The notes under the pieces are model-generated. The model made no database searches, had not been told where the DNA came from, and saw nothing but the letters and a program-made list of their open reading frames with translations. Shown here piece after piece: positions 36,843 through 46,852 of a DNA stretch of 64,000 nt. The translations under genes were made by a program, and so were the position numbers. The DNA comes from Actinobacillus sp. GY-402 (GTDB lineage Bacteria > Pseudomonadota > Gammaproteobacteria > Enterobacterales > Pasteurellaceae): contig NZ_CP062137.1 in the NCBI RefSeq assembly GCF_014843355.1, positions 1,550,001-1,614,000 of the forward strand. The letters run 5' to 3'. The first letter of the stretch is position 1. Each line of letters opens with the position of its first letter.

Positions 36843-36859
36843 CGAATCAGTCAGTCAAA

Positions 36860-38155
36860 TTATGCTTGCGGATTCATGATTTCATCGAACGAAGCTTTTT
36901 TCTCAGTCACTTGCGCTTTCGCTAATACCGCGTCAACCGCTTGTTCTTCCAATACCACATTACGTAAGTTTTTCATTAACTCGTTGTTTTTATTATAGTA
37001 TTCGATAACTTCAGCCGGTTGTTCGTAAGCGGAGGCAATATCCTCAATCATGGCTTTTACGCGATCTTCATCGGCTTTTAATTCGTTTGAAGCAATGATT
37101 TCGCCGAACAGTAAGCCCACTTGAACGCGACGTTTCGCCTGCTCCTCGAACAGTTCACGCGGTAATTGCGCCGCTTGTTGCGCATTGCCGCCGAAACGTT
37201 GCGCCGCCTGGCCGCGTAAAACTTCGATTTCCTGATCAACCGCCGCGAAAGGCACTTCGATCGCATTTTCGGCTAATAAACCATCGATAACCTGTTGTTT
37301 TACGCGTGAAGTCAATGCGTTTTTCAATTCGCGTTGCATATTTTTGCGGATTTCATTGCGTAAATCCGCTACGGTTTTGGTATTCGGACCGAATTTTGCT
37401 ACGAATTCGTCAGTTAGTTCAGGTAACACCATCACTTCCACTTTTTTCAGGGTAATAGCGAATTTTGCCGCTTTTCCTTTTAAGTTTTCGGCGTGATATT
37501 CTGCCGGGAAAGTGACATCGATATCGAACTGTTCGCCGGCTTTGTGACCGACAATACCGTCTTCAAAGCCCGGAATCATACGGCCTTGACCCATGAGTAA
37601 TACGAAATCGGACGCCTTGCCGCCTTCAAATTCTTCACCGTCGATAGTGCCGGTGAAATCGATGGTTACGCGATCATCCGCTTTCGCCGCATCCTGACTT
37701 TCAGTCCAAGTCGCCTGTTGTTTGCGTAACACTTCGACCATGTTGTCCACGTCCGCTTCAGTGATTTCAACAACCGGTTTTTCAACTTTAATGTTTTCCA
37801 AACCTTTTAATTCAACTTCAGGATACACTTCGAACGTCGCGGTGAATACAACGTCTTTGCCACTTTCTGCGTTTTCAACGGCAAAAGTCGGGCGACCGGC
37901 AAGGTTTAATTTTTCTTTAAACGCTAAATCGAAGAAATGACGCGGCAACAGGTCGTTTAACGCTTCGGAACGTGCGGATGCGCCGAAACGCTGTGCGATG
38001 ATGTGATGAGGCACTTTACCTTTGCGGAAACCGTCTACGCGCGCGTTTTTGGCAAAACCTTTTAATTGCTCGCGAACGGCCGTTTCAACTTCATTAGCAG
38101 GAATAGTGATAGAAACACGACGTTCTAAACCTTGAGTTGTTTCAATTGTTGACAT
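36860..38155 (-). CDS. tig: Trigger factor
   Basis: This ribosome-bound chaperone has 431 residues. The N-terminal ribosome-docking domain shows the signature GFRKGKVP (residues about 43-50), followed by the FKBP-type prolyl isomerase domain (about 155-245; [19 protein letters not shown]) and a helical C-terminal arm domain. The start [16 protein letters not shown] aligns with other trigger factors. It is first in the tig-clpP-clpX-lon series. Confidence 0.98.
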   Translation of the reverse strand: MSTIETTQGLERRVSITIPANEVETAVREQLKGFAKNARVDGFRKGKVPHHIIAQRFGASARSEALNDLLPRHFFDLAFKEKLNLAGRPTFAVENAESGKDVVFTATFEVYPEVELKGLENIKVEKPVVEITEADVDNMVEVLRKQQATWTESQDAAKADDRVTIDFTGTIDGEEFEGGKASDFVLLMGQGRMIPGFEDGIVGHKAGEQFDIDVTFPAEYHAENLKGKAAKFAITLKKVEVMVLPELTDEFVAKFGPNTKTVADLRNEIRKNMQRELKNALTSRVKQQVIDGLLAENAIEVPFAAVDQEIEVLRGQAAQRFGGNAQQAAQLPRELFEEQAKRRVQVGLLFGEIIASNELKADEDRVKAMIEDIASAYEQPAEVIEYYNKNNELMKNLRNVVLEEQAVDAVLAKAQVTEKKASFDEIMNPQA

Positions 38156-38264
38156 TCTTGTTTTCCTTTAAGTAAATTTGAATGAATTTAGCTATATTTG
38201 GCTATAAAACTGGCGAATTATAGCGAAAGATTCAGATTTCGTCGAGAAAAAAATTTGTACATAA

Positions 38265-38290
38265 AAAATCCCGTCTCAACGGACGGGATT
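38265..38290 (-). terminator. Intrinsic terminator of the LysM/BON gene
   Basis: A 9-bp stem AATCCCGTC / GACGGGATT with six T read leftward; 18 bases after the stop. Confidence 0.9.
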
Positions 38291-38307
38291 GCATAAAAAA
38301 CCGGATT

Positions 38308-38748
38308 TTACAGTGATTTCGGTAAGCGAATTTTTTGCCCCGGGAAGATTTTATTTTCGTCTTTAATCACTTCTTTATTAGCTGCCACGATTGCCGTATA
38401 TTTCGCGCCGTTACCATAGGTTTTTTCCGCAATTTTCCACAGCGAATCGCCTTTCTGGATGGTATAAAATTCGTCATCGCCGCCCAGCGAACCGTTCAAT
38501 ACTTTAATGGCGTCGATATTCACCGATTCGATACCTTCAATGTTGCCCGCCATCAAAATGGCTTTTTCCGCCGCTTCCGCCGTTGCGGCCACACCGGAAA
38601 GTTTTGCCACGCCGTTTTCAACGGTTACGGCCACATTATCGATACCCGGGTTATCTTCGGCGATGTGATTCGTCACAGCCTGAGATGCGTCTTCTTCTTT
38701 ATTGAAGATTTTTTTACCGATGTTTCCTACAAAATCAAATAAGCCCAT
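38308..38748 (-). CDS. kbp: BON and LysM domain protein, potassium-binding protein Kbp family
   Basis: The 146-residue soluble protein has a BON domain (about 25-85; NVAVTVENGVAKLSGVAA) and a C-terminal LysM domain (about 95-145; FYTIQKGDSLWKIAEKTYGNG, then IFPGQKIRLP). It matches the E. coli YgaU/Kbp layout (149 residues), which binds potassium. No signal peptide is seen. MGLFDFVGNIGKKIFNKEED is the typical start. It stands alone with its own terminator. Confidence 0.9.
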   Translation of the reverse strand: MGLFDFVGNIGKKIFNKEEDASQAVTNHIAEDNPGIDNVAVTVENGVAKLSGVAATAEAAEKAILMAGNIEGIESVNIDAIKVLNGSLGGDDEFYTIQKGDSLWKIAEKTYGNGAKYTAIVAANKEVIKDENKIFPGQKIRLPKSL

Positions 38749-38894
38749 TTTTCTTTCCTCTGTTAATGTGCAAGCGAACGGTGAAACCGTACAATTTTTA
38801 CGGTGCGGTTGTCACGCAAAAAACTGCATAAATTCCGACCGCACTTTGCTATTTTAGTTCAGATTATTCATCGATGTAAATCGGCCTGACCAAG

Positions 38895-39752
38895 TTATGC
38901 GTTTAAATGTTGTTCATAAGCCGTCAATGTGTTCGCCATTAGCATTGCGACCGTCATCGGCCCGACGCCGCCGGGAACCGGGGTAATAAAGGCGGCTTGT
39001 TCCGCCGCTTTGGCATATTGCACGTCACCGCGCAATTTGCCGTCTTCGCCGCGGTTAATGCCGACGTCGATAACGATTGCGCCCGGTTTCACCCAATCGC
39101 CGTCGATAAATTCCGCTTTGCCTACCGCCACCACCAGAATATCCGCTTGCCGAACGTGACTTTCCAAATCTTTGGTAAAACGATGGGTCACGGTGACGGT
39201 GCAACCGGCAAGCAGCAATTCCATAGCCATCGGGCGGCCGACAATATTTGAAGCGCCCACAATCACGGCGTGTTGACCATGCAGATCCCGCCCGGTGGTT
39301 TCCAGCAGTTTCATAATTCCGTACGGCGTGCAGGCGCGTAAAGTCGGGATGCGTTGACATAAACGCCCCACATTGTAAGGATGAAAACCGTCCACGTCTT
39401 TATTCGGCGCAATCCGTTCAATCACTTTGGTGCTGTCAATGTGTTTCGGTAACGGCAATTGAACCAAAATGCCGTCTACATCGGGATCCCGATTTAACTC
39501 GTCGATAACGGACAATAATTCCGCTTCCGTTGTGGTTTCCGGCAGATCGTAAGATTTGGAGCGAATCCCGATTTCCGTACAGCTTTTCCGTTTGCTGCCC
39601 ACATAAACCTGCGATGCGGGATCCGATCCCACCAGAATCACCGCCAATCCGGGAGCCCGTCGCCCCTGTGAAATATATTGCTGAATTTTCTGAGTCAGTT
39701 CCGATTTGATTCTTTTCGCCAGTTCCGTACCCGAAATTACTTCTGCCGCCAT
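38895..39752 (-). CDS. folD: Methylenetetrahydrofolate dehydrogenase / cyclohydrolase
   Basis: FolD interconverts methylene-, methenyl- and formyl-tetrahydrofolate. The 285 residues carry [14 protein letters not shown] (with the catalytic Lys), [14 protein letters not shown], the dinucleotide stretch [20 protein letters not shown] and the C-terminal [18 protein letters not shown]. The ATG at 39752, preceded by AAAGGAAAAATTC, is chosen over a much longer upstream frame running toward the tRNA promoter. Confidence 0.97.
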   Translation of the reverse strand: MAAEVISGTELAKRIKSELTQKIQQYISQGRRAPGLAVILVGSDPASQVYVGSKRKSCTEIGIRSKSYDLPETTTEAELLSVIDELNRDPDVDGILVQLPLPKHIDSTKVIERIAPNKDVDGFHPYNVGRLCQRIPTLRACTPYGIMKLLETTGRDLHGQHAVIVGASNIVGRPMAMELLLAGCTVTVTHRFTKDLESHVRQADILVVAVGKAEFIDGDWVKPGAIVIDVGINRGEDGKLRGDVQYAKAAEQAAFITPVPGGVGPMTVAMLMANTLTAYEQHLNA

Positions 39753-39884
39753 GAATTTTTCCTTTAAATTAAAATAAGTCACGAAAACGTTTGCTATTGT
39801 CGCAAAAATTCCGTGCGAATGTAAGTCTCTCTCGGTGAAATTGACACAATTTTGAGCGTTCAACGAAAAAAACGAAAAAAATGA

Positions 39885-39912
39885 TTGACTGAAATGGAAA
39901 GAAACTTATAAT
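39885..39912 (+). promoter_or_regulatory. Promoter of the tRNA-Pro/tRNA-Arg pair
   Basis: TTGACT, a 16-base spacer and a perfect TATAAT, placed 13 bases before the tRNA-Pro 5' end. Confidence 0.8.
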
Positions 39913-39925
39913 GCACACATCTTGT

Positions 39926-40002
39926 CGGCGAGTAGCGCAGCTTGGTAGCGCAACTGGTTTGGGACCAGTGGGTCGTAGGTTCAAATCCTATCTCGCCGAC
40001 CA
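39926..40002 (+). tRNA. tRNA-Pro (anticodon UGG)
   Basis: This is a 77-base cloverleaf. The acceptor stem CGGCGAG pairs with CTCGCCG, the anticodon stem ACTGG/CCAGT encloses loop TTTGGGA with anticodon TGG at 39960-39962, the T arm has GGTTCAAAT, and CCA is encoded. It is nearly identical to the E. coli tRNA-Pro(UGG). Confidence 0.97.
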
Positions 40003-40054
40003 TTTCTTTTTATGTTTCCTTTGAATTTTCTTAACAGAAATATCCATTTGAATT

Positions 40055-40131
<77 letters not shown>

Positions 40132-40229
40132 TTTCAATCCTCAAAAACAACGAAAAATTCGCCCGCACTTTTACTTTATCGTTCGATTCGTTAAAATGGT
40201 CGCATCTTTTTTCTGTTATCGGGTTATCT

Positions 40230-41681
40230 TTGAAAGGTTTAGTTATTCGAATCAGTGTGGCTCTGGCGCTTTTACTGTGGGCGGTGGATATGGTTTTTCC
40301 GTGGCAGCAGATTATTCGTTCCGAAGCCAATCACTATGAGGCAATTCAGGAACGTGGCGCGTTAGTGGTGGGCACCGTCAATAATTCCGTCTCTTATTTT
40401 ATCGATCCCAACGGTAATCCTGCAGGCCTGGAATACGATTTAAGCAAAGCCTTTGCCGATTATCTGGGCGTAAAATTAGAAGTGAAATCGCTGGATAACA
40501 GCGATGCGCTATTCGAAGCGTTACAAAATAACGAAATCGACATTGCCGCCGCCAATCTGCTGCATCAGCAACGTTATCAGAACCAATTCCAATTCGGTCC
40601 GGCTTACACTTCCGCTTCGTGGCAACTGGTTTACCGCAAAGGGAAAGACAAACCTCGCTCATTGGCGCAATTATCGGCAAAAGATAAATTGGTCATCGCC
40701 AAAAGCGAAGAATTGCTTAATATTCTGTCCGCCGAGCAGAAAAAACAACCGGCTTTAAGTTGGCAAACCAGTTCTCAGCTAAGCCAGGAAGCCTTGTTGT
40801 TACAAGTGGCGGAAGGCAAAATCGATTATACCATCGCCAATTCCATCGACGTTTCGGCGGCGCAGCAAATCAAACCGGAAATCGCGGTGGCGTTCGACAT
40901 TACGGATGAAGCGGATGTGCATTGGTATTTGCCGTCCAGTTCGTACAGCGAATTGCAGGCCGCTTTGCTGGATTTTATGAACGGCGCCATTGAAAACGGT
41001 CTGATTGCCCGCATTGAAGAAAAATATTTCAGCCATATCGCGCAATTTGATTACGTGGATATTAAATCCTATACCGACGCCATTGAAAAAACTCTGCCGA
41101 AATACACCGCACTTTTTGAGAAATACAAAGGCGAGTTGGATTGGCGGTTACTCGCGGCGGTCGCTTACCAGGAATCTCACTGGAATGAAGACGCCACCTC
41201 GCCAACCGGCGTTCGAGGCATTATGATGCTCACCAAAGCCACCGCGGATCGCATGAACATCAATGACCGCACCGACGCCGAACAAAGTATTAAAGCGGGA
41301 TCCGAATATTTACACTGGTTGATTTCTCAAGTCCCGAACAGCGTCCCGCAGGAAGATAAAATCTGGTATGCCTTAACGGCGTACAATATGGGATTGGGCC
41401 ACATGCTGGACGTCCGCCGTTTAACCAAAACCCTGGGCGGCGATCCGGATAACTGGCTGGACGTGAAAAAAAATCTCCCGTTACTGGCGGAAAAACAGCA
41501 TTACAGCAAGCTGAAATACGGCTACGCCAGAGGATACGAAGCCTTTCAATATGTAGAAAATATCCGCCGTTACATGAACAGCATCACCAATTATCATCGG
41601 GTGCAGGAAGATCAGATTTCGCAACCGCTTGAAAATGTAACGGATTCCATTATGATGACACCGCAGGAATCGCAGAATTAA
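40230..41681 (+). CDS. mltF: Membrane-bound lytic murein transglycosylase F
   Basis: MltF cleaves glycan strands of peptidoglycan. The 483 residues begin with an N-terminal membrane/signal segment ([16 protein letters not shown]), then a periplasmic-binding-protein-like domain (about 40-265; [20 protein letters not shown]), then an SLT lysozyme-like domain with the catalytic Glu in [21 protein letters not shown] and [11 protein letters not shown]. The start codon is TTG; no in-frame ATG lies near the signal. E. coli MltF is 518 residues and has a longer C-terminal tail. Confidence 0.95.
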   Translation: MKGLVIRISVALALLLWAVDMVFPWQQIIRSEANHYEAIQERGALVVGTVNNSVSYFIDPNGNPAGLEYDLSKAFADYLGVKLEVKSLDNSDALFEALQNNEIDIAAANLLHQQRYQNQFQFGPAYTSASWQLVYRKGKDKPRSLAQLSAKDKLVIAKSEELLNILSAEQKKQPALSWQTSSQLSQEALLLQVAEGKIDYTIANSIDVSAAQQIKPEIAVAFDITDEADVHWYLPSSSYSELQAALLDFMNGAIENGLIARIEEKYFSHIAQFDYVDIKSYTDAIEKTLPKYTALFEKYKGELDWRLLAAVAYQESHWNEDATSPTGVRGIMMLTKATADRMNINDRTDAEQSIKAGSEYLHWLISQVPNSVPQEDKIWYALTAYNMGLGHMLDVRRLTKTLGGDPDNWLDVKKNLPLLAEKQHYSKLKYGYARGYEAFQYVENIRRYMNSITNYHRVQEDQISQPLENVTDSIMMTPQESQN

Positions 41682-41690
41682 GGAAAAAAT

Positions 41691-41846
41691 ATGGCATTAA
41701 AACGCAGAACGTTTTTACGCAAAACATCGAAATTATCGCATCTCGCCCAAGTCCATCGCGTACTGCGTCTTCATCGTTTAAAACGACACAAACGCAAAAT
41801 CGCCGATCGCAAAGCGCTCCATTTTATGAGCCTGGAAAACGATTAA
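41691..41846 (+). CDS. Small, highly basic protein of unknown function
   Basis: This 51-codon gene starts 9 bases after the mltF stop, with AAGGA placed 6 bases before its ATG. The peptide begins MALKRRTFLRKTSKLSHLAQ and contains RLHRLKRHKRKIADRK. It has 16 Lys/Arg and 5 His against 3 acidic residues, a net charge near +13. No membrane segment, Cys or known motif is visible. The composition suggests nucleic-acid or ribosome binding, which is inference only. Coupling with mltF is likely from the spacing. It is short enough to be missed by standard gene callers. Confidence 0.65.
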   Translation: MALKRRTFLRKTSKLSHLAQVHRVLRLHRLKRHKRKIADRKALHFMSLEND

Positions 41847-41899
41847 ATTTTTGCCCGCACTTTCCCCCGAAATACGAGCGGTTTTTATCCAATTTTCAC

Positions 41900-41927
41900 T
41901 TGTTTTTCCAATGAATTTCTGTATAAT
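41900..41927 (+). promoter_or_regulatory. Promoter of the rpsF operon
   Basis: TTGTTT, a 16-base spacer and a perfect TATAAT, about 97 bases upstream of the rpsF ATG. Confidence 0.7.
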
Positions 41928-41963
41928 TCGCGCTCTACAGTCACATCCATTTTTTAGTTCCTT

Positions 41964-42000
41964 GCTTCCGCAGACTGGTGACTGGTCTATCGTCGGAGGC
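41964..42000 (+). promoter_or_regulatory. rpsF leader, S6:S18-binding type RNA motif
   Basis: The transcript can form GCTTCCG / CGGAGGC (7 bp with one G-U) enclosing an inner AGAC/GTCT hairpin. It sits just before the ribosome site of rpsF. A CCG-containing asymmetric stem at this place is the known S6:S18 autoregulatory motif of rpsF operons. Assigned from shape and position. Confidence 0.6.
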
Positions 42001-42023
42001 TGATTAACCCGTAAGGAGCAGTA

Positions 42024-42404
42024 ATGCGTCACTACGAAATCGTTTTTATGGTTCATCCGGACCAAAGCGAACAAGTACCAGGTATGATTGAACGCTACAC
42101 CGGTTCTGTAAAAGAAGCAGGTGGTCAGATTCATCGCCTAGAAGATTGGGGTCGTCGTCAATTGGCATACCCAATCAATAAATTACATAAAGCACATTAT
42201 GTGCTTATGAATGTAGAAGCGCCTCAAGAAGTCATCGACGAGCTGGAAACAACTTTCCGTTACAACGACGCCGTTCTTCGTAACGTGATTATTCGTACTA
42301 AGCACGCCGTAACCGAAGCGTCCCCAATGGCTAAAGCAAAAGACGAGCGTAAAGCTGCTGTAGCTGAAGTTGAAACCAACGATTTTGAGGATGCTGAAGA
42401 GTAA
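42024..42404 (+). CDS. rpsF: 30S ribosomal protein S6
   Basis: The 126-residue bS6 protein starts with [20 protein letters not shown] and contains [20 protein letters not shown]. The acidic C-terminal tail ([10 protein letters not shown]) is the substrate zone for RimK in relatives. TAAGGAG precedes the ATG. It is first in rpsF-priB-rpsR-rplI. Confidence 0.98.
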   Translation: MRHYEIVFMVHPDQSEQVPGMIERYTGSVKEAGGQIHRLEDWGRRQLAYPINKLHKAHYVLMNVEAPQEVIDELETTFRYNDAVLRNVIIRTKHAVTEASPMAKAKDERKAAVAEVETNDFEDAEE

Positions 42405-42714
42405 TTTGAACATTGAGAATCGTTTATCGTTAATCGGTATCGCCGACAGCATTAAACGAAGTAAAAGCCCTAATGGCGTCGAACATTGCCGTATTTGGCT
42501 CGAGCATCGTTCCGAACAACAAGAAGCGGGATTGGCTCGCCAGGCATGGTGTAAAATGCCGATACAAATTAGTGGCAATCAATTAATTCATAGCACTCAA
42601 GGCATTACGGTCGGTAGTAAAATTCTGGTTGTCGGATTCATTAGTTCCCACAAACAAGCCAACGGCTTAAATCAGTTGGTTTTACATGCCGAGCATATCG
42701 AATTATTAGATTAG
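42391..42714 (+). CDS. priB: Primosomal replication protein N (PriB)
   Basis: PriB is a single-strand-binding OB-fold protein in PriA-dependent replication restart. The body [28 protein letters not shown] and [20 protein letters not shown] is diagnostic. The start is uncertain: the ATG at 42391 overlaps the end of rpsF by 14 bases and has GAGG directly against it, too close to act as a normal ribosome site. A TTG at 42406 follows GAAGAG by 4 bases and gives a 102-residue protein that lines up with E. coli PriB (104). Confidence 0.9.
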   Translation: MLKSNLNIENRLSLIGIADSIKRSKSPNGVEHCRIWLEHRSEQQEAGLARQAWCKMPIQISGNQLIHSTQGITVGSKILVVGFISSHKQANGLNQLVLHAEHIELLD

Positions 42715-42954
<240 letters not shown>

Positions 42955-42969
42955 TTAAGGAGATCGGTA

Positions 42970-43419
42970 ATGCAAGTTATTTTATTAGACAAAATTGCTC
43001 ACCTTGGTAACGTCGGTGATCAAGTAAATGTTAAATCAGGTTTCGCCCGTAACTTCTTAATCCCTCAAGGTAAAGCGGTTATGGCGACTAAAGCTAACAT
43101 TGAATTCTTTGAAGCCCGCCGTGCTGAATTCGAAGCAAAAGCAGCGGCTGAATTGGCCGAAGCGCAAGCTCGTGCAGCGAAAATCACTGCATTGGAATCT
43201 GTTACTATTGTTTCTAAAGCCGGTGACGAAGGTCGTTTATTCGGTTCGATTACAACTCGTGACATCGCGGACGCAGTGACTGCCGCCGGTGTTGAAGTGG
43301 TGAAATCGGAAGTTCGTTTATCAACCGGTCCGTTACGTACTATCGGTGAACACGAAGTTCGTTTCCAACTTCACGGTGAAGTATTCGCAGCATTAAACGT
43401 TGTTGTGATTGCAGAATAA
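42970..43419 (+). CDS. rplI: 50S ribosomal protein L9
   Basis: The 149-residue bL9 protein has an N-terminal domain ([33 protein letters not shown]), a long connecting helix rich in Ala/Glu, and a C-terminal domain ([16 protein letters not shown]). It is the last gene of the operon, followed by an intrinsic terminator. Confidence 0.98.
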   Translation: MQVILLDKIAHLGNVGDQVNVKSGFARNFLIPQGKAVMATKANIEFFEARRAEFEAKAAAELAEAQARAAKITALESVTIVSKAGDEGRLFGSITTRDIADAVTAAGVEVVKSEVRLSTGPLRTIGEHEVRFQLHGEVFAALNVVVIAE

Positions 43420-43441
43420 TTTATTCTTCAATGAAAATGCG

Positions 43442-43469
43442 AAAACCCGGTTCAGACCGGGTTTTTTAT
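43442..43469 (+). terminator. Intrinsic terminator of the rpsF operon
   Basis: A 9-bp stem AAAACCCGG / CCGGGTTTT with a 6-base loop and T run, 23 bases after rplI. Confidence 0.93.
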
Positions 43470-43556
43470 TGCCTATTTTTGGTAATGGTTGAAATTAAAA
43501 TCAGAATAAATAATCCGTCTGAACGGCAAGTTAGCCGAAAAAGTAAGATGGTATAT

Positions 43557-43838
43557 CTATAATGCGATTTGCGGAGAGAATTGTTCGGTTAACGTAACAA
43601 ATTCCGACATCGAAATCAGATTAATAAATGGAGGAATCATGTTTTTTAATCCCCGCGCTCGAATATCATCTTCCATGACATAACAGGGCGCACCGTTTTT
43701 GGTAAATAGATGAGGGTATTTTAATAACAAAACCACGCCGTTCTGCCATAAGACTACGGCATCGCGATCTGTTAACAGTTGAAAATAGCGTTCCAGTTCA
43801 ACGCTGTCGTAAACGGATTCGGAAAATGTATAAAGCAT
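43557..43838 (-). CDS. tusB: Sulfur-relay protein TusB (DsrH-like)
   Basis: This is a small subunit of the TusBCD complex that passes sulfur from TusA toward MnmA for 2-thiouridine in tRNA. The 93 residues start MLYTFSESVYDSVELERYF and contain DAVVLWQNGVVLLLKYPHLF, as in DsrH-like proteins. Last of yheO-tusD-tusC-tusB; in E. coli this series leads into rpsL, but here it converges on rplI. Confidence 0.88.
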   Translation of the reverse strand: MLYTFSESVYDSVELERYFQLLTDRDAVVLWQNGVVLLLKYPHLFTKNGAPCYVMEDDIRARGLKNMIPPFINLISMSEFVTLTEQFSPQIAL

Positions 43839-43846
43839 GAAAAATA

Positions 43847-44209
43847 TTAAAAAGTCATCACTTTTTCGGCCGATTGTAATTTCTTCAATAATTCTTCACG
43901 TTCCAGCGGTTCGCAAACCAATGCGCATTCTTTATCCGACACACCGAAATCCATGATTGAATCAAGGCATAAATAACGATTGTTGATATCGTAAACATCC
44001 AACACCTTAAACGCTTCGGCCACATCTCTTTGCAAGATATTTTCGGGCTCTTGCTCCACTAATAAATTCAATACGCCTTCGCCTATGAAAAAGACATCAA
44101 TATCTTCTTCCTTGGTAAAAGCCGTGGCGGCCAATAACGCGTCCAGACCTTCTCTCGCTCTGGCCGTTCCATGGGGTGCCGATTTAAACACAAAAGCTAA
44201 TTTGCTCAT
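43847..44209 (-). CDS. tusC: Sulfur-relay protein TusC (DsrF-like)
   Basis: The 120-residue TusC begins MSKLAFVFKSAPHGTARAREG and contains DVFFIGEGVLNLL and SIMDFGVSDKECALVCE, all family stretches. It overlaps tusD by 4 bases and is followed by tusB after 8. It has a structural role in the TusBCD hexamer. Confidence 0.93.
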   Translation of the reverse strand: MSKLAFVFKSAPHGTARAREGLDALLAATAFTKEEDIDVFFIGEGVLNLLVEQEPENILQRDVAEAFKVLDVYDINNRYLCLDSIMDFGVSDKECALVCEPLEREELLKKLQSAEKVMTF

Positions 44210-44586
44210 AAAGTAATCACTCGTTCAGATTCTAAAGTTGCCCGAATAAATTCGCCTAATCCGGCAATCAAAAAACCATCGGCAAGATTAGTTAATTCAG
44301 GGTTAAGTGCGGTCAGATTATCAACAATTCCGCGTCGTTGGCCGGCAGAAACACAAAGATGTAAAGGGATCCCACAATCCCGACTTAACTTCTGCCAGGC
44401 TTTTTGTAAATTAAATTCATCGGTGGCGGGATAAACAAAGGCGTTACCGTTTGTTACTCCGTCCTGAAAAAAAAATACTTGCGTAATTTCGTGTCCGGCG
44501 GCAAGCAAGGCCATGGCAAGCTGATATGCGGTGAATGCGCCCTGATGTCCGTAAACCGGACGACTGACCGCAATAACATAACGCAT
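44206..44586 (-). CDS. tusD: Sulfurtransferase TusD (DsrE-like)
   Basis: TusD carries the persulfide cysteine of the relay; the 126 residues show it in IPLHLCVSAGQRRGIVD (equivalent to Cys78 in E. coli). YVIAVSRPVYGHQGAFTAYQ and QVFFFQDGVTNGNA are further family marks. The start overlaps the stop of yheO by one base. The pathway supports decoding of Lys, Glu and Gln codons. Confidence 0.95.
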   Translation of the reverse strand: MRYVIAVSRPVYGHQGAFTAYQLAMALLAAGHEITQVFFFQDGVTNGNAFVYPATDEFNLQKAWQKLSRDCGIPLHLCVSAGQRRGIVDNLTALNPELTNLADGFLIAGLGEFIRATLESERVITL

Positions 44587-45254
44587 TACTCATGCTCCTG
44601 CTTAATTTGACGAATATACAGATAAACCGTATGGCGGGAAATATTTAATCGTTCCGCGACCAGATTAATTGCGTCTTTAATATCAAAAATTCCTTTTTCA
44701 TATAAAGACATGACAATTTGACGGTTTTTATTATTATTGGCAACCAAACGATCCGCCGTAATCTCCTCGATGGTTTGCTCGACGGTCTGCGTCACCAAGT
44801 CTTCGACCGAACTGGCAAAATTCACCGATGAAGTCTCATTTGATTCCGCCGTCGGCATTAATGCCCGGATAAACTGGGAAACCGGCACGTCCAGATTAAT
44901 ATTGATGCACAGCAAACCGATAATCTTTTGCGACTTATTTCGGATAGCAATTGTGACGGATTTCATCAACCCGTTACTTTTCGCCCGGGTGAAATAAGGC
45001 TTTGAAACGCTGTCCGTTTTCATATTGTGCAAAGACTGCAACGCGCGATCCGTAATGGGCGCACCTTCCTGACGATTGGTATTATGCCCGTTCGCAATAT
45101 AAATGGCAGAACGCTCCAAATCTTCCAAGGAATGCAGGACAATCTCGCAATACTCCCCGATTAATGCGCTCACACCGTCCACAACAGCGCAATAAGAATT
45201 CAGAATAGCCCGATCATCATCAGTAAACGGCCGTTTATCATTCAACATCATCAT
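44586..45254 (-). CDS. yheO: YheO-like transcriptional regulator (PAS-like plus HTH)
   Basis: The 222-residue protein has an N-terminal YheO-type PAS-like domain (about 10-125; IGEYCEIVLHSLEDLERSAIYIANG, SVTIAIRNKSQKIIGLLCINI) and a C-terminal helix-turn-helix (about 190-220; AINLVAERLNISRHTVYLYIRQIK). The ligand and targets are not established. It is the first gene of the tus unit, as in E. coli. Three consecutive ATG codons make the exact start uncertain by up to two codons. Confidence 0.9.
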   Translation of the reverse strand: MMMLNDKRPFTDDDRAILNSYCAVVDGVSALIGEYCEIVLHSLEDLERSAIYIANGHNTNRQEGAPITDRALQSLHNMKTDSVSKPYFTRAKSNGLMKSVTIAIRNKSQKIIGLLCININLDVPVSQFIRALMPTAESNETSSVNFASSVEDLVTQTVEQTIEEITADRLVANNNKNRQIVMSLYEKGIFDIKDAINLVAERLNISRHTVYLYIRQIKQEHE

Positions 45255-45346
45255 TAATGTAATTTTAAATTATCGTTATTATTTTCGTTTAAAAAATCAG
45301 GATAAGGCAAAAAACTCAGTAAAATTTGCCCGCACTTTTCAATGTG

Positions 45347-46729
45347 CTAACGTTTACCCAACATTCCGGCTAATCCGCCCATTCCGCCACCCATTAAACC
45401 TTTCATGCCGCGCATCATTTTTGCCATACCGCCGTTACGCATTTTTTTCATCATGCGTTGCATTTCGTCAAACTGTTTTAGTAATTTATTCACGTCCTGC
45501 ACTTGAGTGCCGGAACCCAATGCAATACGACGGCGTCGCGAACCCTTGATAATATCGGGATTCGCACGCTCTTTCAGGGTCATGGAATTAATCATGGCTT
45601 CCATTTTGACAAACATTTTATCGTCCACTTGATTTTTCACATGATCCGGTAAATTCTTCATCCCCGGTAATTTATCAAGCATAGACATCATGCCACCCAT
45701 TTTTTTCATTTCGACCAGCTGCTCGCGAAAATCATCCAAGGTAAATTGATCACCTTTTTTGAATTTCTGCGCCATTTTTTCGGCTTTTTCCTTATCGACG
45801 GAACGTTCGAGATCTTCGATTAAAGAAAGAACATCGCCCATGCCGAGAATACGGGAAGCCACACGATCCGGGTGAAACGGTTCAAGCGCCTCGGTTTTCT
45901 CACCTACACCTAAGAATTTAATCGGTTTTCCCGTAATCTGACGAATAGACAATGCCGCGCCGCCGCGTGCATCGCCGTCGACTTTGGTTAAAATAACGCC
46001 GGTTAAAGGCAACGCTTCATTAAAGGCTTTTGCCGTGTTCGCGGCATCCTGGCCTGTCATGGCGTCCACCGTGAAAAGCGTTTCCACCGGATTCAGCGCG
46101 GCATGGATTTGCTTGATTTCATCCATCATCTCGCTATCCACATGCAAACGCCCCGCGGTATCCGCGATCAGCACATCATAAAATTTTAATTTTGCTTGCG
46201 CAACCGCCGCTTTAACAATATCCACCGGATTTTGATTTACTTCCGAAGGAAAAAAATCCGCATGGACGGTTTGCGCTAACGTCTCCAATTGTTTGATCGC
46301 CGCCGGACGATAAACGTCGGCGGAAACCACTAAAACTTTTTTCTTATGGCGTTCGCGCAGAAATTTTGCCAATTTAGCGACAGAGGTGGTTTTCCCCGCC
46401 CCCTGCAATCCCGCCATTAAAATAACGGCCGGCGGTTGTACGGCTAAATTTAAGTTTTCATTACTTTCGCCCATGGCGGCTTCAAGCTCGGCCCGAACGA
46501 TTTTTAAAAATTCCTGTCCCGGCGTTAAGCTCTTATTTACTTCCTCGCCGATTGCGCGTTCTTTGACTTTATTGATAAATTCACGCACCACCGGCAACGC
46601 CACATCGGCTTCCAGCAACGCCATACGCACTTCGCGTAACGTATCTTTAATATTATCTTCGGTCAATCGCCCTTTTCCCGTGATATTACGCAGGGTTTTC
46701 GACAGGCGATCCGATAAATTCTCAAACAT
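45347..46729 (-). CDS. ffh: Signal recognition particle protein Ffh
   Basis: This GTPase with 4.5S RNA targets membrane proteins to the translocon. The 460 residues comprise the N domain, the G domain with P-loop (GLQGAGKTTSVAKLAKF), DTAGRLHVD and TKVDGDARGGAALS, and the Met-rich M domain (MMSMLDKLPGMKNL, then GSRRRRIALGSGTQVQDVN, ending in Gly/Met repeats). It is divergent from ypjD. Confidence 0.98.
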   Translation of the reverse strand: MFENLSDRLSKTLRNITGKGRLTEDNIKDTLREVRMALLEADVALPVVREFINKVKERAIGEEVNKSLTPGQEFLKIVRAELEAAMGESNENLNLAVQPPAVILMAGLQGAGKTTSVAKLAKFLRERHKKKVLVVSADVYRPAAIKQLETLAQTVHADFFPSEVNQNPVDIVKAAVAQAKLKFYDVLIADTAGRLHVDSEMMDEIKQIHAALNPVETLFTVDAMTGQDAANTAKAFNEALPLTGVILTKVDGDARGGAALSIRQITGKPIKFLGVGEKTEALEPFHPDRVASRILGMGDVLSLIEDLERSVDKEKAEKMAQKFKKGDQFTLDDFREQLVEMKKMGGMMSMLDKLPGMKNLPDHVKNQVDDKMFVKMEAMINSMTLKERANPDIIKGSRRRRIALGSGTQVQDVNKLLKQFDEMQRMMKKMRNGGMAKMMRGMKGLMGGGMGGLAGMLGKR

Positions 46730-46852
46730 GGTTTGTTCTCTTTAAAGTCGAAAAATTGGGTTGATTATACCTGAATAATTGCGTGAATTGAAATTTTTGC
46801 TGCAGATCGATAAAATAAAAACAATTCTCAAATTGAGGCGGGCTTTATATTT

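Noticed and set aside
41691-41730. Tat-like motif KRRTFLRK at the start of the small basic protein
   Set aside because: No hydrophobic segment or cleavage site follows, so it is not a Tat signal.
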